Shown one piece after another: positions 53,152-62,775 of a DNA stretch of 64,000 nucleotides. This DNA comes from JAVBME01 sp031552765 (GTDB lineage: Bacteria > Bacillota > Negativicutes > Acidaminococcales > JAISLQ01). The notes below the pieces were generated by a model that made no database searches, was not told the DNA's origin, and worked only from the letters and a program-made list of their open reading frames with translations. Each line of letters starts with the position of its first letter. Positions within the stretch are counted from its first letter, which is position 1. The stretch spans positions 1 through 64,000 of the forward strand of contig JAVBME010000025.1 in NCBI GenBank assembly GCA_031552765.1, written 5' to 3'. The position numbers and the translations under genes were made by a program.

Positions 53152-53847
53152 TCAATGGTCGGACTGGAAGGAGCCACGCATGTAGCAAATGCCCAGCGTA
53201 GTAAAAATCATAGCTTGGATAGCTCCTATAGCCAAGCTAAAGCAAACCCAAAGTTCGGGCACTACCCAGGGGGTAAGTTGATAAAGAACTACCAGCATTA
53301 TCTCGCCGGCAACGATATTGCCGAAAAGACGGAAAGCCATGGTAAAGGGTTTTAATGCTTCATCCAGCAAATGTATTGGAAACATGAAAATAGATGGCTG
53401 GAAAAAATGTTTGAAGTGGGCAAGGCCGTTACGCGCTATGCCGATGACATAGACTAGCGTGATGACCAAAAGACCCAACCCCAGGGTCGTGTTCAAATCA
53501 GCCGTAGGTGAAGTGATGTGCAGGTGCAATGGTTCAAATATCTGTGGAATCAGGCCAATCTCGTTGCCTACAAAAATATACATAAACAAGGTAAGGAAAA
53601 ACGGCCCCATCATTTTCCTTCCTTTTTCACCGAGGTTCTCTCCAGCCATACTGCCGACCAGGTCAAATATGGATTCGACAAATATTTGCAGGTTCCCGGG
53701 AACAAGTTTTGAGTTGCGTGTTGCCGCGATCAATATTATAGCCACTATAGCCATGGTCAGCCATGACATGTAGATAGTCTGCACATTAAATACCATACCC
53801 GGCCAAACTTCTGTGGGCAAAAAATCAATTATTTTGTTTTCCGACAC
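53152..53847 (-). CDS. atpB: F0 ATP synthase subunit a
   Basis: The 231-residue subunit has about five membrane segments and the conserved helix with the essential Arg in LDEALKPFTMAFRLFGNIVAGEIM. The channel region continues as LWVCFSLAIGAIQAMIFTTLGICY. I chose a GTG start (53847) with AAAGGAG eight bases upstream; a longer reading overlaps atpI further. It is followed by atpE. Confidence 0.95.
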   Translation of the reverse strand: MSENKIIDFLPTEVWPGMVFNVQTIYMSWLTMAIVAIILIAATRNSKLVPGNLQIFVESIFDLVGSMAGENLGEKGRKMMGPFFLTLFMYIFVGNEIGLIPQIFEPLHLHITSPTADLNTTLGLGLLVITLVYVIGIARNGLAHFKHFFQPSIFMFPIHLLDEALKPFTMAFRLFGNIVAGEIMLVVLYQLTPWVVPELWVCFSLAIGAIQAMIFTTLGICYMRGSFQSDH

Positions 53848-54253
53848 TTTTTTCACTCCTTTCTGCATCTTGGGTAAGTTTTTGATCTTCCCGCCATGCG
53901 GTTATTGCAATAAAGATAAGGCAAACCAAATGTAGGATGATATATGCTATAAAAAGCGGCAATATAGATATGCCAGCTTTCAATGCCGCAAAAATAGCGA
54001 GCGCGTCAAACACGATGCGCTTGAACATATTTCTTTTCATGCTGGCCATCGCTTTGGCAAAAGGCAGGCCTGCGCCTTTTTCCACACCCATGAACATTAT
54101 ATAGTTATCAAAAAGGCCTACCATAAAACCGGCAAACACGCTTCTGGCCAGAGAAAATCCGCTTAAAAACCAGACCAGGCAGAAGGCCGCCAGTGAAAAA
54201 ATTCCGGCGGCAATGAGAAAGGACCTCTTTATTTTCGCCGCTCGTTCAATCAT
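53825..54253 (-). CDS. atpI: ATP synthase subunit I-like membrane protein
   Basis: The 142-residue protein has four hydrophobic segments (about 14-32, 35-50, 75-95 and 98-118) and lies immediately before atpB, the usual place of atpI. AtpI proteins help assemble the c ring. The sequence is poorly conserved, so position carries much of the evidence. The start at 54253 has GAGGAAAAGG just upstream and overlaps the atpZ stop by eight bases. Confidence 0.78.
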   Translation of the reverse strand: MIERAAKIKRSFLIAAGIFSLAAFCLVWFLSGFSLARSVFAGFMVGLFDNYIMFMGVEKGAGLPFAKAMASMKRNMFKRIVFDALAIFAALKAGISILPLFIAYIILHLVCLIFIAITAWREDQKLTQDAERSEKSVGKQNN

Positions 54254-54485
54254 CCTTTTCCTCATGTGAATCGATAAAATTAAACCTCAGATGCTTATAG
54301 ATGCTGTAGACAGCCAGGATAATGCCACAAATCAGTCCGATTAGCCGGCCTTTAGGACGGATAGAAAAAAAATCGTCCGCATAACCGCCCAGAAAATAAC
54401 CCAAAAGTAAACAGCCAACCAAAGTAGAACTTACAAAAGTAACAAAAGAAAGGGCTTTTATTATTCTTTTAATATCGCCTTGCAT
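54246..54485 (-). CDS. atpZ: AtpZ-like F0F1 ATPase accessory membrane protein
   Basis: The 79-residue protein has two membrane helices (about 10-32 and 44-62) with LGYFLGGYADDFF and KGRLIGLICGIILAVYSIYKHLR, a pattern typical of AtpZ/AtpQ-type proteins that precede atpI. The start at 54485 (MQGDIKR) has AGGGGT upstream. It is the first gene of the operon, with a promoter upstream. Confidence 0.78.
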   Translation of the reverse strand: MQGDIKRIIKALSFVTFVSSTLVGCLLLGYFLGGYADDFFSIRPKGRLIGLICGIILAVYSIYKHLRFNFIDSHEEKDD

Positions 54486-54535
54486 AGGCAATACCCCTAA
54501 TTTTCTATTGTTTAAATTTAACACTGTTTTTTTAT

Positions 54536-54564
54536 ATAGTATATATTTTTATTTAATTCGACAA
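54536..54564 (-). promoter_or_regulatory. Promoter of the ATP synthase operon
   Basis: On the minus strand TTGTCG (54559-54564) and TACTAT (54536-54541) are spaced by 17 bases, 50 bases before the atpZ start and in an AT-rich stretch. Confidence 0.55.
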
Positions 54565-54643
54565 AGCAACCTATATTCCTGCTGAAAATCACGGATACCA
54601 TAGTGCAACAGGATAGTTTGCCAATGGCAGGAAAAATGTTTAT

Positions 54644-55795
54644 TTAAGCAAAATACTCAGGCGCAGTTACGGCAAAACCTTTGTTATGCAATATGGTCTT
54701 TATGATGCGTTCGGAAGCAAGCCCATCGCCATAAGGATTGACTGCTTCTGACATGCGGGCGTAAGCGGTCTTGTCGTCTAAAAGTTCCAGCGTACTTGCC
54801 AAAACGTGCTCATAATCCGCGCCGACAAGCCGTACTGTACCGGCATGCAGGGCTTCCGGCCTTTCGGTCGTGTCCCTCAGGACCAAAACAGGCTTGCCCA
54901 AAGAAGGCGCTTCTTCCTGCACCCCACCCGAATCGCTGAGCAAGAGAAACGACTGTCCCATCAAATTGGCAAAAGGTTCATAGTCCAAAGGATCAATGAG
55001 ATGTATGCGCTCTCTGCCTGCTAGTTCCGCCGCTACAACCTCCCGTACCGCCGGGTTTTTATGTACCGGAAAGACCACCTCTACATCCGGACGCTGCTGC
55101 AATACCTCCCGCAAGGCCCGGTACACTCCGCGCAGAGGTTCTCCGAGGTTTTCCCGCCGGTGGGTGGTTACAAGTATCAAACGGTTTTTTCTTTCTAAAC
55201 AGCCGGTCAAAACAGGATCGATAAATTTATAATCAGCCCGCACCGTGTTTTTCAGGGCGTCGATCACCGTATTGCCTGTAACATATATTTTTTTCTCCGC
55301 TACATTTTCCCGCAAAAGGTTCTCTTTGGCATTTTGCGTCGGAGCAAAGTGGAGATCGGCCAATACGCCTGTCAGATGCCTGTTCACCTCTTCCGGGAAA
55401 GGCGAATATTTATTGCCTGTCCGGAGGCCCGCTTCGACGTGCCCTACAGGTATCTGCTGATAATAGGCGGCCAGGGCGCCGATAAACGTAGTAGTGGTAT
55501 CGCCGTGCACCAAAACCATGTCCGGCCTGATGGCGGAAAATACTTCGCCCAGCCCGGACAAGGCCCGGCAGCTGACATCATAAAGTGTTTGCCTCTGGCT
55601 CATTATATCGAGGTCATAATCAGGTTTTATAGCAAAAAGATCCAAAACCTGATCGAGCATTTCTCTGTGTTGCGCAGTAACTACCACTAGCGGCTGGATA
55701 AATTCCGGGTATTTTTTCATTTCTAAAACTACCGGAGCCATTTTTATCGCCTCCGGCCTGGTGCCAAAAACCGTGACTAATTTAAGCTTTTCCAA
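54644..55795 (-). CDS. wecB: UDP-N-acetylglucosamine 2-epimerase (WecB family)
   Basis: The 383-residue enzyme interconverts UDP-GlcNAc and UDP-ManNAc for surface polysaccharides. The VFGTRPEAIKMAPV opening, VHGDTTTTFIGALAAYY, GHVEAGLRTGNKYSPFPEEVNR and LLLSDSGGVQEEAPSLGKPVLVLRDTTERPE are all conserved. The start is TTG (55795) with GAGGAGG upstream. It follows the wecA-like gene across a terminator, and the ATP operon promoter lies downstream. Confidence 0.95.
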   Translation of the reverse strand: MEKLKLVTVFGTRPEAIKMAPVVLEMKKYPEFIQPLVVVTAQHREMLDQVLDLFAIKPDYDLDIMSQRQTLYDVSCRALSGLGEVFSAIRPDMVLVHGDTTTTFIGALAAYYQQIPVGHVEAGLRTGNKYSPFPEEVNRHLTGVLADLHFAPTQNAKENLLRENVAEKKIYVTGNTVIDALKNTVRADYKFIDPVLTGCLERKNRLILVTTHRRENLGEPLRGVYRALREVLQQRPDVEVVFPVHKNPAVREVVAAELAGRERIHLIDPLDYEPFANLMGQSFLLLSDSGGVQEEAPSLGKPVLVLRDTTERPEALHAGTVRLVGADYEHVLASTLELLDDKTAYARMSEAVNPYGDGLASERIIKTILHNKGFAVTAPEYFA

Positions 55796-55808
55796 GCTAG
55801 CCTCCTCT

Positions 55809-55822
55809 AGGGCTCCCGCCCT
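55809..55822 (-). repeat. Short GC hairpin before wecB
   Basis: AGGGC and GCCCT pair around a four-base loop immediately after the T-run of the wecA terminator. Its role is unclear. Confidence 0.4.
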
Positions 55823-55823
55823 A

Positions 55824-55860
55824 AATAAAAACGAGTGAGGAGAATATTCTCTTCACTCGT
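55824..55860 (-). terminator. Intrinsic terminator after the wecA-like gene
   Basis: ACGAGTGA (55831-55838) with TCACTCGT (55853-55860), extended by GAGAATATTCTC inside, forms a long stem. TTTTTATTT follows on the minus strand (55830 down to 55822). Confidence 0.85.
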
Positions 55861-55887
55861 CAGTTACCGTGGTTGGCTTGCTGCATT

Positions 55888-56901
55888 TTAAGTATCGTTT
55901 AGTATGCCAATTTTTTTAGCACCGACGAATACCGCTGCGACAATGACGCCGATAACGACTACCCCCGTAAACAGGCCGCTGCCAGTGAAAAGAAGCGCAC
56001 TGGCACTCAGAGCCATACTTATAAGATACATGAGAAGCACTGCCTGCCTCTGGCTAAGTCCCACCGCCAAGAGCCGGTGGTGCAGATGTCCCTTGTCAGG
56101 CTTAAAAATTGGCTTGCCGTTGGAGTAACGGCGCACGATGGCAAACCCGGTGTCCATTATCGGCAGCCCCAGCGCTACTGTAGGCACCAAAAGCGCGATG
56201 GTCGCGGCGCTTTTGACAACGCCGAGGACAGATATCGCCGCCAGCATATAGCCTAAAAACATACTGCCGGTATCGCCCATAAAAATCGAAGCCGGATTGA
56301 AGTTATATTTGATAAAGGCCAGCGTGGAGCCGGCCAAGGCCGCCGTCAGCACGGCTATCGGGTAAAAGCCGTTTTGCACGGCGACAATAATCACTGTCAC
56401 CGAAGCAATGAGCGACACTCCTGCCGCCAGGCCATCCAGGCCGTCGATCAAATTGAGCGCGTTGGTCATGCCGACCACCCACAAGATGGTGACCGGGACA
56501 GACAGATGGTCCATGTACATATAGCCGCCACTGATCGGATTGTTCAGCCATTCTATTTGTATACCGAACAGAACAGGCACGCTGGCCGCCACTACCTGCC
56601 CCAGCAGTTTGACCCGGGCGGGCATCTGGTAGATATCATCAAGCACGCCGATCACGACGATGAGCGAACCGCCCAATAAAAGGCCTATTATCTCGCGCGT
56701 TACGTGCATGCTGCACAATACGGCGATGACAAACCCGGCGTATATGGCAAGGCCACCCATGCGCGGTACGGGATTGGTATGTACTTTACGGCTGTCCGGC
56801 GCGTCTATGGCGCCAAGCCTTATTGATAGCTTCCGCACATAAGGCGTCAACAACCAGCATGCCAACAGCCCTATAACAAACGCTACAGCGTAAGCTTGCA
56901 T
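55888..56901 (-). CDS. wecA: Undecaprenyl-phosphate GlcNAc-1-phosphate transferase (WecA/TagO family)
   Basis: The 337-residue membrane protein of the MraY/WecA family starts polysaccharide or O-antigen synthesis on the lipid carrier. It has about ten membrane helices and the family motifs KVHTNPVPRMGGLAIY, VIGVLDDIYQMPARVK, NLIDGLDGLAAGV, GDTGSMFLG and HLHHRLLAVGLS, which favours WecA/TagO over MraY. The start at 56901 has GAGGTG upstream. The promoter and a palindrome lie just upstream. Confidence 0.92.
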   Translation of the reverse strand: MQAYAVAFVIGLLACWLLTPYVRKLSIRLGAIDAPDSRKVHTNPVPRMGGLAIYAGFVIAVLCSMHVTREIIGLLLGGSLIVVIGVLDDIYQMPARVKLLGQVVAASVPVLFGIQIEWLNNPISGGYMYMDHLSVPVTILWVVGMTNALNLIDGLDGLAAGVSLIASVTVIIVAVQNGFYPIAVLTAALAGSTLAFIKYNFNPASIFMGDTGSMFLGYMLAAISVLGVVKSAATIALLVPTVALGLPIMDTGFAIVRRYSNGKPIFKPDKGHLHHRLLAVGLSQRQAVLLMYLISMALSASALLFTGSGLFTGVVVIGVIVAAVFVGAKKIGILNDT

Positions 56902-56926
56902 ACGGCACACCTCGTTACTTTACTGC

Positions 56927-56944
56927 AATCTAACATATTAGATT
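56927..56944. promoter_or_regulatory. Palindromic operator candidate at the wecA promoter
   Basis: AATCTAA and TTAGATT arms (7 bp) flank a four-base CATA spacer. It begins two bases downstream of the -10 hexamer, covering the likely transcription start, as expected of a repressor site. Confidence 0.45.
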
Positions 56945-56945
56945 A

Positions 56946-56974
56946 ATTTTACATTAAGGGCATATTGTTGTCAA
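56946..56974 (-). promoter_or_regulatory. Sigma-A promoter for the wecA-like gene
   Basis: On the minus strand TTGACA (56969-56974) and TAAAAT (56946-56951) are spaced by 17 bases. Confidence 0.82.
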
Positions 56975-57010
56975 TTATTTTACACTATAAACGGATTGAA
57001 AAAATGCCCT

Positions 57011-57478
57011 TTAACAGCCGACTTTCCCCTGCCAAACTTCGACCTTGATCCCCGATTCTTGCAGCATGCTCTCGGCCAGTTCGTCCGGATAGGGATTGGC
57101 ATAAACTATCCTTGAAACACCAGCGTTTATCAGCATTTTCGTGCATACTACGCAAGGCTGGTGCGTACAGTAAAGAGTGGCTCCTTCAATGGACACACCG
57201 TGCACAGCCGCCTGGATGATGGCATTTTGTTCGGCATGAAGGCCGCGGCAAAGTTCATGCATCTTGCCGGACGGCACGTTCAGCTGTTCCCTAAGGCAGC
57301 CTGTCTCGCTGCAATGGCGCATCTTCCTCGGCACGCCGTTATAGCCGCTGGCCAAAATATGTTTATCTTTGACCAGCAGCGCGCCCACGCTGCGTCTCAG
57401 GCAAGTAGAACGCCTGAGCGCGGTCTGGGCAAATTCCATAAAATAATCGTCCCATTCCGGGCGCTCCAGTTCCCGCAT
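57011..57478 (-). CDS. Deoxycytidylate deaminase (ComEB-like)
   Basis: The 155-residue zinc-dependent deaminase converts dCMP to dUMP for thymidylate synthesis. HAEQNAI (zinc His and catalytic Glu) and PCVVCTKMLI (zinc Cys pair) are visible, with RSTCLRRSVGALLVKDKHILASGYNG near the N-terminus. AAGGAG precedes the ATG, ten bases after glyA. ComEB in Bacillus belongs to the same family. Confidence 0.92.
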   Translation of the reverse strand: MRELERPEWDDYFMEFAQTALRRSTCLRRSVGALLVKDKHILASGYNGVPRKMRHCSETGCLREQLNVPSGKMHELCRGLHAEQNAIIQAAVHGVSIEGATLYCTHQPCVVCTKMLINAGVSRIVYANPYPDELAESMLQESGIKVEVWQGKVGC

Positions 57479-57488
57479 GTCTTTCTCC

Positions 57489-58757
<1,269 letters not shown>

Positions 58758-58816
58758 GTTACCAGCCTCCGGTTTCATATTTTCATCATACAGTAAACTT
58801 TACCATGCCCGTTATT

Positions 58817-59251
58817 TTATAGCAAGCAATCAAGCATCTCCACCCGCCGGGCATGCCGTCCGCCGGCAAACTCCGTCTCCAGCCACACCCTGACTATCAT
58901 GTCGGCCAGGCCGCAGCCAGTCACCCGCTCGCCCAGGCAAAGGACGTTGGCGTTGTTATGTTCGCGGCTCATCCTGGCGGAAAATACGTCGCCGCAAAGC
59001 GCCGCCCGTACCCCTTTTACCTTGTTGGCTGCGATACTGACGCCGATGCCAGTACCGCAAACTAATATGCCCCGGTCGAATTGACCGCCGGCTACCTGCT
59101 CCGCCACCGCTTTGGCAATAGGCGGGTAGTCTACAGATTGCTCATTATGCGTCCCATAATCTTCAAAATCCACAGACAGTTCACACAAAAGACCCTTTAT
59201 GACCTCTTTCAAACGGTAACCGCCGTGGTCACTGCCGATGATCAGCTTCAT
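58817..59251 (-). CDS. rpiB: Ribose 5-phosphate isomerase B
   Basis: The 144-residue enzyme interconverts ribose and ribulose 5-phosphates. IIGSDHGGYRLKE, DYGTHNEQSVDYP, GILVCGTGIGVSIAANKVKGVRAALC and REHNNANVLCLGERV are the family motifs. It overlaps the phosphatase gene by 23 bases. The ATG (59251) has GGGG eight bases upstream. The ywlE-rpiB-glyA order matches the Bacillus locus. Confidence 0.95.
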   Translation of the reverse strand: MKLIIGSDHGGYRLKEVIKGLLCELSVDFEDYGTHNEQSVDYPPIAKAVAEQVAGGQFDRGILVCGTGIGVSIAANKVKGVRAALCGDVFSARMSREHNNANVLCLGERVTGCGLADMIVRVWLETEFAGGRHARRVEMLDCLL

Positions 59252-59723
59252 CAATATTGCCCCCTATAAGAGTAATGATTTTTTCCAGTCCACTATCGAG
59301 CATATTGTCTATCTCTTTGGCGCAGGCCGCATATATTGCGGTATCGCCGCCAAAAGGATCGGGCACATCTTTGCCGGCGCCGCAAAATTCCGCCAGGGTA
59401 AAGACCTTTTCTCCCGACGAAGGGTAGAAATGGAGCAGGTCCGCTCGGTGCCCGCTCCCCATAGTAATTATCAGGTCTGCTTCATTTATCAGTTTTTGGT
59501 TTACAGCGCACGCTTTATGCCTGGTAGCGTCTATCCCCATGGCGGCCAAGACCTCTTTAGCGCCAACAGAAATAGCATCACCGGCAAAGCCCGCGACACC
59601 GGCTGAAATTATTTTTATCCTGTCATCCAGCCTCAGTTTCGCCAGCTTATCCTGCAAAATAAACTGCGCCATCGGGCTGCGGCAAGTATTGCCTGTACAA
59701 ACAAACATAAGCGTAAACAGCAT
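59229..59723 (-). CDS. Low-molecular-weight phosphatase, YwlE-like
   Basis: The 164-residue protein has the P-loop VCTGNTCRSPM near the N-terminus, the ADLIITMGSGHRADLL segment and the general-acid loop VPDPFGGD. In YwlE, the protein-arginine phosphatase of Bacillus, the residue four after the catalytic Cys is Thr, whereas tyrosine phosphatases usually have Ile. Here it is Thr (CTGNT). Together with the position beside rpiB this favours a YwlE-type enzyme. No McsB kinase is in the window, so the substrate is inferred. GGAG precedes the ATG. Confidence 0.85.
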   Translation of the reverse strand: MLFTLMFVCTGNTCRSPMAQFILQDKLAKLRLDDRIKIISAGVAGFAGDAISVGAKEVLAAMGIDATRHKACAVNQKLINEADLIITMGSGHRADLLHFYPSSGEKVFTLAEFCGAGKDVPDPFGGDTAIYAACAKEIDNMLDSGLEKIITLIGGNIDEADHRQ

Positions 59724-59784
59724 CAGGGCAACTCCTTCAAAAATTCGTCCGGCCTTACACTGCTAATTTTATCATAAAAAATCC

Positions 59785-60825
59785 TTATTTCAAAAGTTCC
59801 GCCACATCAGCTGCACACACTTCCTGTTTCCCCTCGGCAGCCTTGACCAGCCTGTTCATGATGGCCTCTCCTAAGCCGGATGACTTTATTTTTTGCACGA
59901 AAATCACTTCCGCGCCCTGCCTGTCACATTCCCGCAACCAACTATAGAGGAACCGGGCCAGTTCTTCCTCTTTATCCCAGGTAAAAGGCAAGACGCCAGC
60001 CGGCAAATTGCCGCGCAAATTCGACTGTACGATCATACCTGCTTTTTTCCCCTGCGCAAGAAGCCTTTTCAATCCGACCGCAAGCTCTGCCTCGTCCGGC
60101 ATCGCTTCCAGAAGATATAACGGCGCACGAGGCGCATAATGTCTGTATTTCATCCCCGGCGCTTTAGGCGCGCCTTTTTCTTCTGGGCCCGGCTGCGCCA
60201 GCTTGCCCAGCACAGCAGCAAGTTGCTCGTAGGTAATACCGCCCGGACGCAAGATAGCCGGCAACTCTTGCGTGCAGTCCACCACCGTCGACTCTAAGCC
60301 GACATCCGTGCTGCCGCCGTCTATTATACCGTGTATCCGTCCGTCCAGGTCTTCCTTTACCGCCCTGGCCGCGGTCGGGCTGGGCCGCCCCGACAGGTTG
60401 GCCGACGGTGCGGCCAGCGGCAATCCGGACAATTCGATCAGCCGCCTGGCTACAGCATGGTCAGGCATACGCACAGCTACGGTCGGCAAACCAGCCGTGA
60501 CAGCATCGGGGACAGCGGAAGATTTTTCCAGTACTAAGGTGAGCGGCCCCGGCCAAAAAGCCCGCATGAGTTTTTCCGCAGCCGGCGGCACCCTCTCCAC
60601 CAGTTGGTCAAGCATGCTTTGGTCCGCAATATGTAAAATCAAAGGATTGTCCGACGGGCGTCCCTTAGCGGCGAAGATACCGGCAACCGCTTCGCCGGAC
60701 AAACCGTTTGCTCCCAGCCCGTACACGGTCTCGGTCGGAAAGGCCACCAAGCCGCCTTTTTTTATTATAGCAGCCGCCGCCAACAAGTCCTCTTCATTGG
60801 CCGACTGCCAAAACTCAGTCTCCAT
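59785..60825 (-). CDS. tsaC: Threonylcarbamoyl-AMP synthase TsaC/Sua5
   Basis: The 346-residue enzyme makes the activated intermediate for the t6A modification of tRNAs that read ANN codons. The YrdC domain (about 1-200) has KKGGLVAFPTETVYGLG and PLAAPSANLSGRPSPT. The C-terminal Sua5 domain (about 220-346) is the longer Sua5 type. The start overlaps the prmC end by 11 bases. Confidence 0.94.
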   Translation of the reverse strand: METEFWQSANEEDLLAAAAIIKKGGLVAFPTETVYGLGANGLSGEAVAGIFAAKGRPSDNPLILHIADQSMLDQLVERVPPAAEKLMRAFWPGPLTLVLEKSSAVPDAVTAGLPTVAVRMPDHAVARRLIELSGLPLAAPSANLSGRPSPTAARAVKEDLDGRIHGIIDGGSTDVGLESTVVDCTQELPAILRPGGITYEQLAAVLGKLAQPGPEEKGAPKAPGMKYRHYAPRAPLYLLEAMPDEAELAVGLKRLLAQGKKAGMIVQSNLRGNLPAGVLPFTWDKEEELARFLYSWLRECDRQGAEVIFVQKIKSSGLGEAIMNRLVKAAEGKQEVCAADVAELLK

Positions 60826-61696
60826 ACGCGCCCTCTTCTTTAGTAAGCAAGACTATCCGCTCTATACCGGCGTAGTCGTGCAATATTCTTATTCCGGCAA
60901 AGCCGTTTTCTTGAGCCAATTTTGCCACAGCAGGCCCTTGGCCGATGCCTATTTCGAGGGCCAGCAACCCTGCCGGCAGTAAAAATTTACCTGCTTCGAC
61001 GATGATGCGACGGTAACAGTCAAGGCCGTCAGCGCCGCCGTCTAAGGCCAAGCGCGGCTCTTTTTTCACTTCACGCGGTAATTTTTCCAGTTCGCCGCTC
61101 GGTATATACGGCGGGTTGGACACTATAAGCTGGAATTTCTCTCCTGCCAGGGCGCTGTAGACATCTGAACGGCGAAAGTCCACCCGGGAAGAAAGCCCTA
61201 ATTTGTGTGCGTTGTCAGCCGCCACTTGGAGCGCCGCCGGTGAAATATCCACCGCCACGGCAGTCGCAGCGGCAACCAGACTCAATATTCCTAACACGAT
61301 AGCCCCGCTGCCTGTTCCAATATCCAAAATCCGCGGGGCAGTAAAGTTTTTACAAAAAGCGGCAGCCTCTTCAACCAGCAGCTCAGTCTCCGGACGTGGC
61401 GTCAATACCGCGTCGCTGACCGCAAGTTCGAAATCAAGAAAACTTTTGCGGCCGATAATATAGGCGACCGGTTCTCCCTTGGCCCGCCGCAGTATAAGCT
61501 TTCTGTAGGTATCTAATTCTTCATTTTGCAGCGGCTGGTCAAAATGTACATACAGCTGTATCCGTTCTTTACCGAGGACATGGCAAAGCAGTATTTCCGC
61601 ATCCAGCCGGGGGGAATCCACCTGGCTTTTTGCCAAATACTGCTTACTGCGGTCGATTATTTCGCCAATCGTCCATATTTTTTTGCTTGCGTCCAT
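60815..61696 (-). CDS. prmC: Release factor glutamine methyltransferase PrmC
   Basis: The 293-residue enzyme methylates the GGQ glutamine of release factors. An N-terminal helical domain is followed by a Rossmann methyltransferase with ILDIGTGSGAIVLGIL and the catalytic NPPY (IVSNPPYIPSGE). The start at 61696 (MDASKK) has AGGTGG seven bases upstream; an earlier ATG overlaps the prfA stop as ATGA. prfA-prmC order is standard. Confidence 0.95.
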   Translation of the reverse strand: MDASKKIWTIGEIIDRSKQYLAKSQVDSPRLDAEILLCHVLGKERIQLYVHFDQPLQNEELDTYRKLILRRAKGEPVAYIIGRKSFLDFELAVSDAVLTPRPETELLVEEAAAFCKNFTAPRILDIGTGSGAIVLGILSLVAAATAVAVDISPAALQVAADNAHKLGLSSRVDFRRSDVYSALAGEKFQLIVSNPPYIPSGELEKLPREVKKEPRLALDGGADGLDCYRRIIVEAGKFLLPAGLLALEIGIGQGPAVAKLAQENGFAGIRILHDYAGIERIVLLTKEEGAYGD

Positions 61697-61698
61697 CT

Positions 61699-62772
61699 TC
61701 ATTCCACCTGCTTTAGCCGCTCGCTCTGGTCGGCAGCCACCAGGGCATCTGTAAGTTCCGCCAGATCCCCGTTTAAAACAGCTTCCAATTTGTGCAAGGT
61801 CAGCCCTATCCTGTGGTCGGTCACCCGCCCTTGCGGGAAATTGTATGTGCGTATCCGTTCACTGCGGTCGCCCGTTCCCACCTGGCTTTTTCTGTCCTGC
61901 GCAGCGGCGGCGGCCTGCTCGGCCTGCGCTACTTCGAGCAGCTTGGCCCGCAAGACCCGCATAGCTTTTTCCCGGTTTTGTAGCTGCGACTTTTCGTCCT
62001 GGCACTGTGCCACTATCCCTGTCGGCAGATGGGTGATGCGTACGGCGGATTCCGTCTTGTTGACATGCTGCCCGCCCGCGCCGCTGGCGCAAAAAGTATC
62101 TACCCTGAGGTCGGCCGGATTGACGGCCACGTCCACTTCTTCCGCTTCCGGCATCACAGCCACAGTGACGGTAGAGGTATGTATACGCCCGCTCGATTCA
62201 GTCTCCGGCACGCGCTGCACACGGTGCACGCCGCTTTCATATTTGAGTTTGCTGTATACCCCGCTGCCGGAAATCATGACTATTATTTCCTTAAAACCGC
62301 CGAGGCCGGTGGGATTGGCGTCCATAATTTCCACCTTCCAGCCCTGCCCTTCGGCGTAACGGGTGTACATGCGTATAAGGTCGCCGGCAAACAGCGCCGC
62401 CTCATCGCCGCCGGCCCCGCCGCGCACCTCGAGGATGACGTTTTTGTCATCATTTTCATCGCGCGGCAATAGAAGTATTTTCAAATCCGTCTCCAACAAA
62501 GAGACCTTCTTTTTCAAATTGACAAACTCATCTTGCGCCATAGCCAGTATCTCATCGTCTTTTTCCTGGGCGAGCATCTTTTCCGCTCCGGCCAGCTCTT
62601 CCAGCGTACGCTTGTAAGAGCGGAATTTCTCCACTATCTCCGCAAGGCGGGAATGGGCTTTGGTGTATTTTTGCCATTCGTACTGTCGCGCGATCACGTC
62701 CGGGTCGCTTATTTTATTTTCGAGATCCAGGTATTTGTCTTCAACTGCCTGCAATTTATCTAGCAATTCCAT
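61699..62772 (-). CDS. prfA: Peptide chain release factor 1
   Basis: The 357-residue factor ends translation at UAA and UAG. It contains GAGGQHVNKTESAVRITHLPTG with the catalytic GGQ, and the codon-recognition region shows VPETESSGRIHTSTVTVAV, i.e. the PxT-type motif of RF1 (PETES). The N-terminal coiled domain is complete. It lies four bases after the DUF1385 gene. The ribosome site is weak here, which suggests coupling. Confidence 0.96.
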   Translation of the reverse strand: MELLDKLQAVEDKYLDLENKISDPDVIARQYEWQKYTKAHSRLAEIVEKFRSYKRTLEELAGAEKMLAQEKDDEILAMAQDEFVNLKKKVSLLETDLKILLLPRDENDDKNVILEVRGGAGGDEAALFAGDLIRMYTRYAEGQGWKVEIMDANPTGLGGFKEIIVMISGSGVYSKLKYESGVHRVQRVPETESSGRIHTSTVTVAVMPEAEEVDVAVNPADLRVDTFCASGAGGQHVNKTESAVRITHLPTGIVAQCQDEKSQLQNREKAMRVLRAKLLEVAQAEQAAAAAQDRKSQVGTGDRSERIRTYNFPQGRVTDHRIGLTLHKLEAVLNGDLAELTDALVAADQSERLKQVE

Positions 62773-62775
62773 GAT

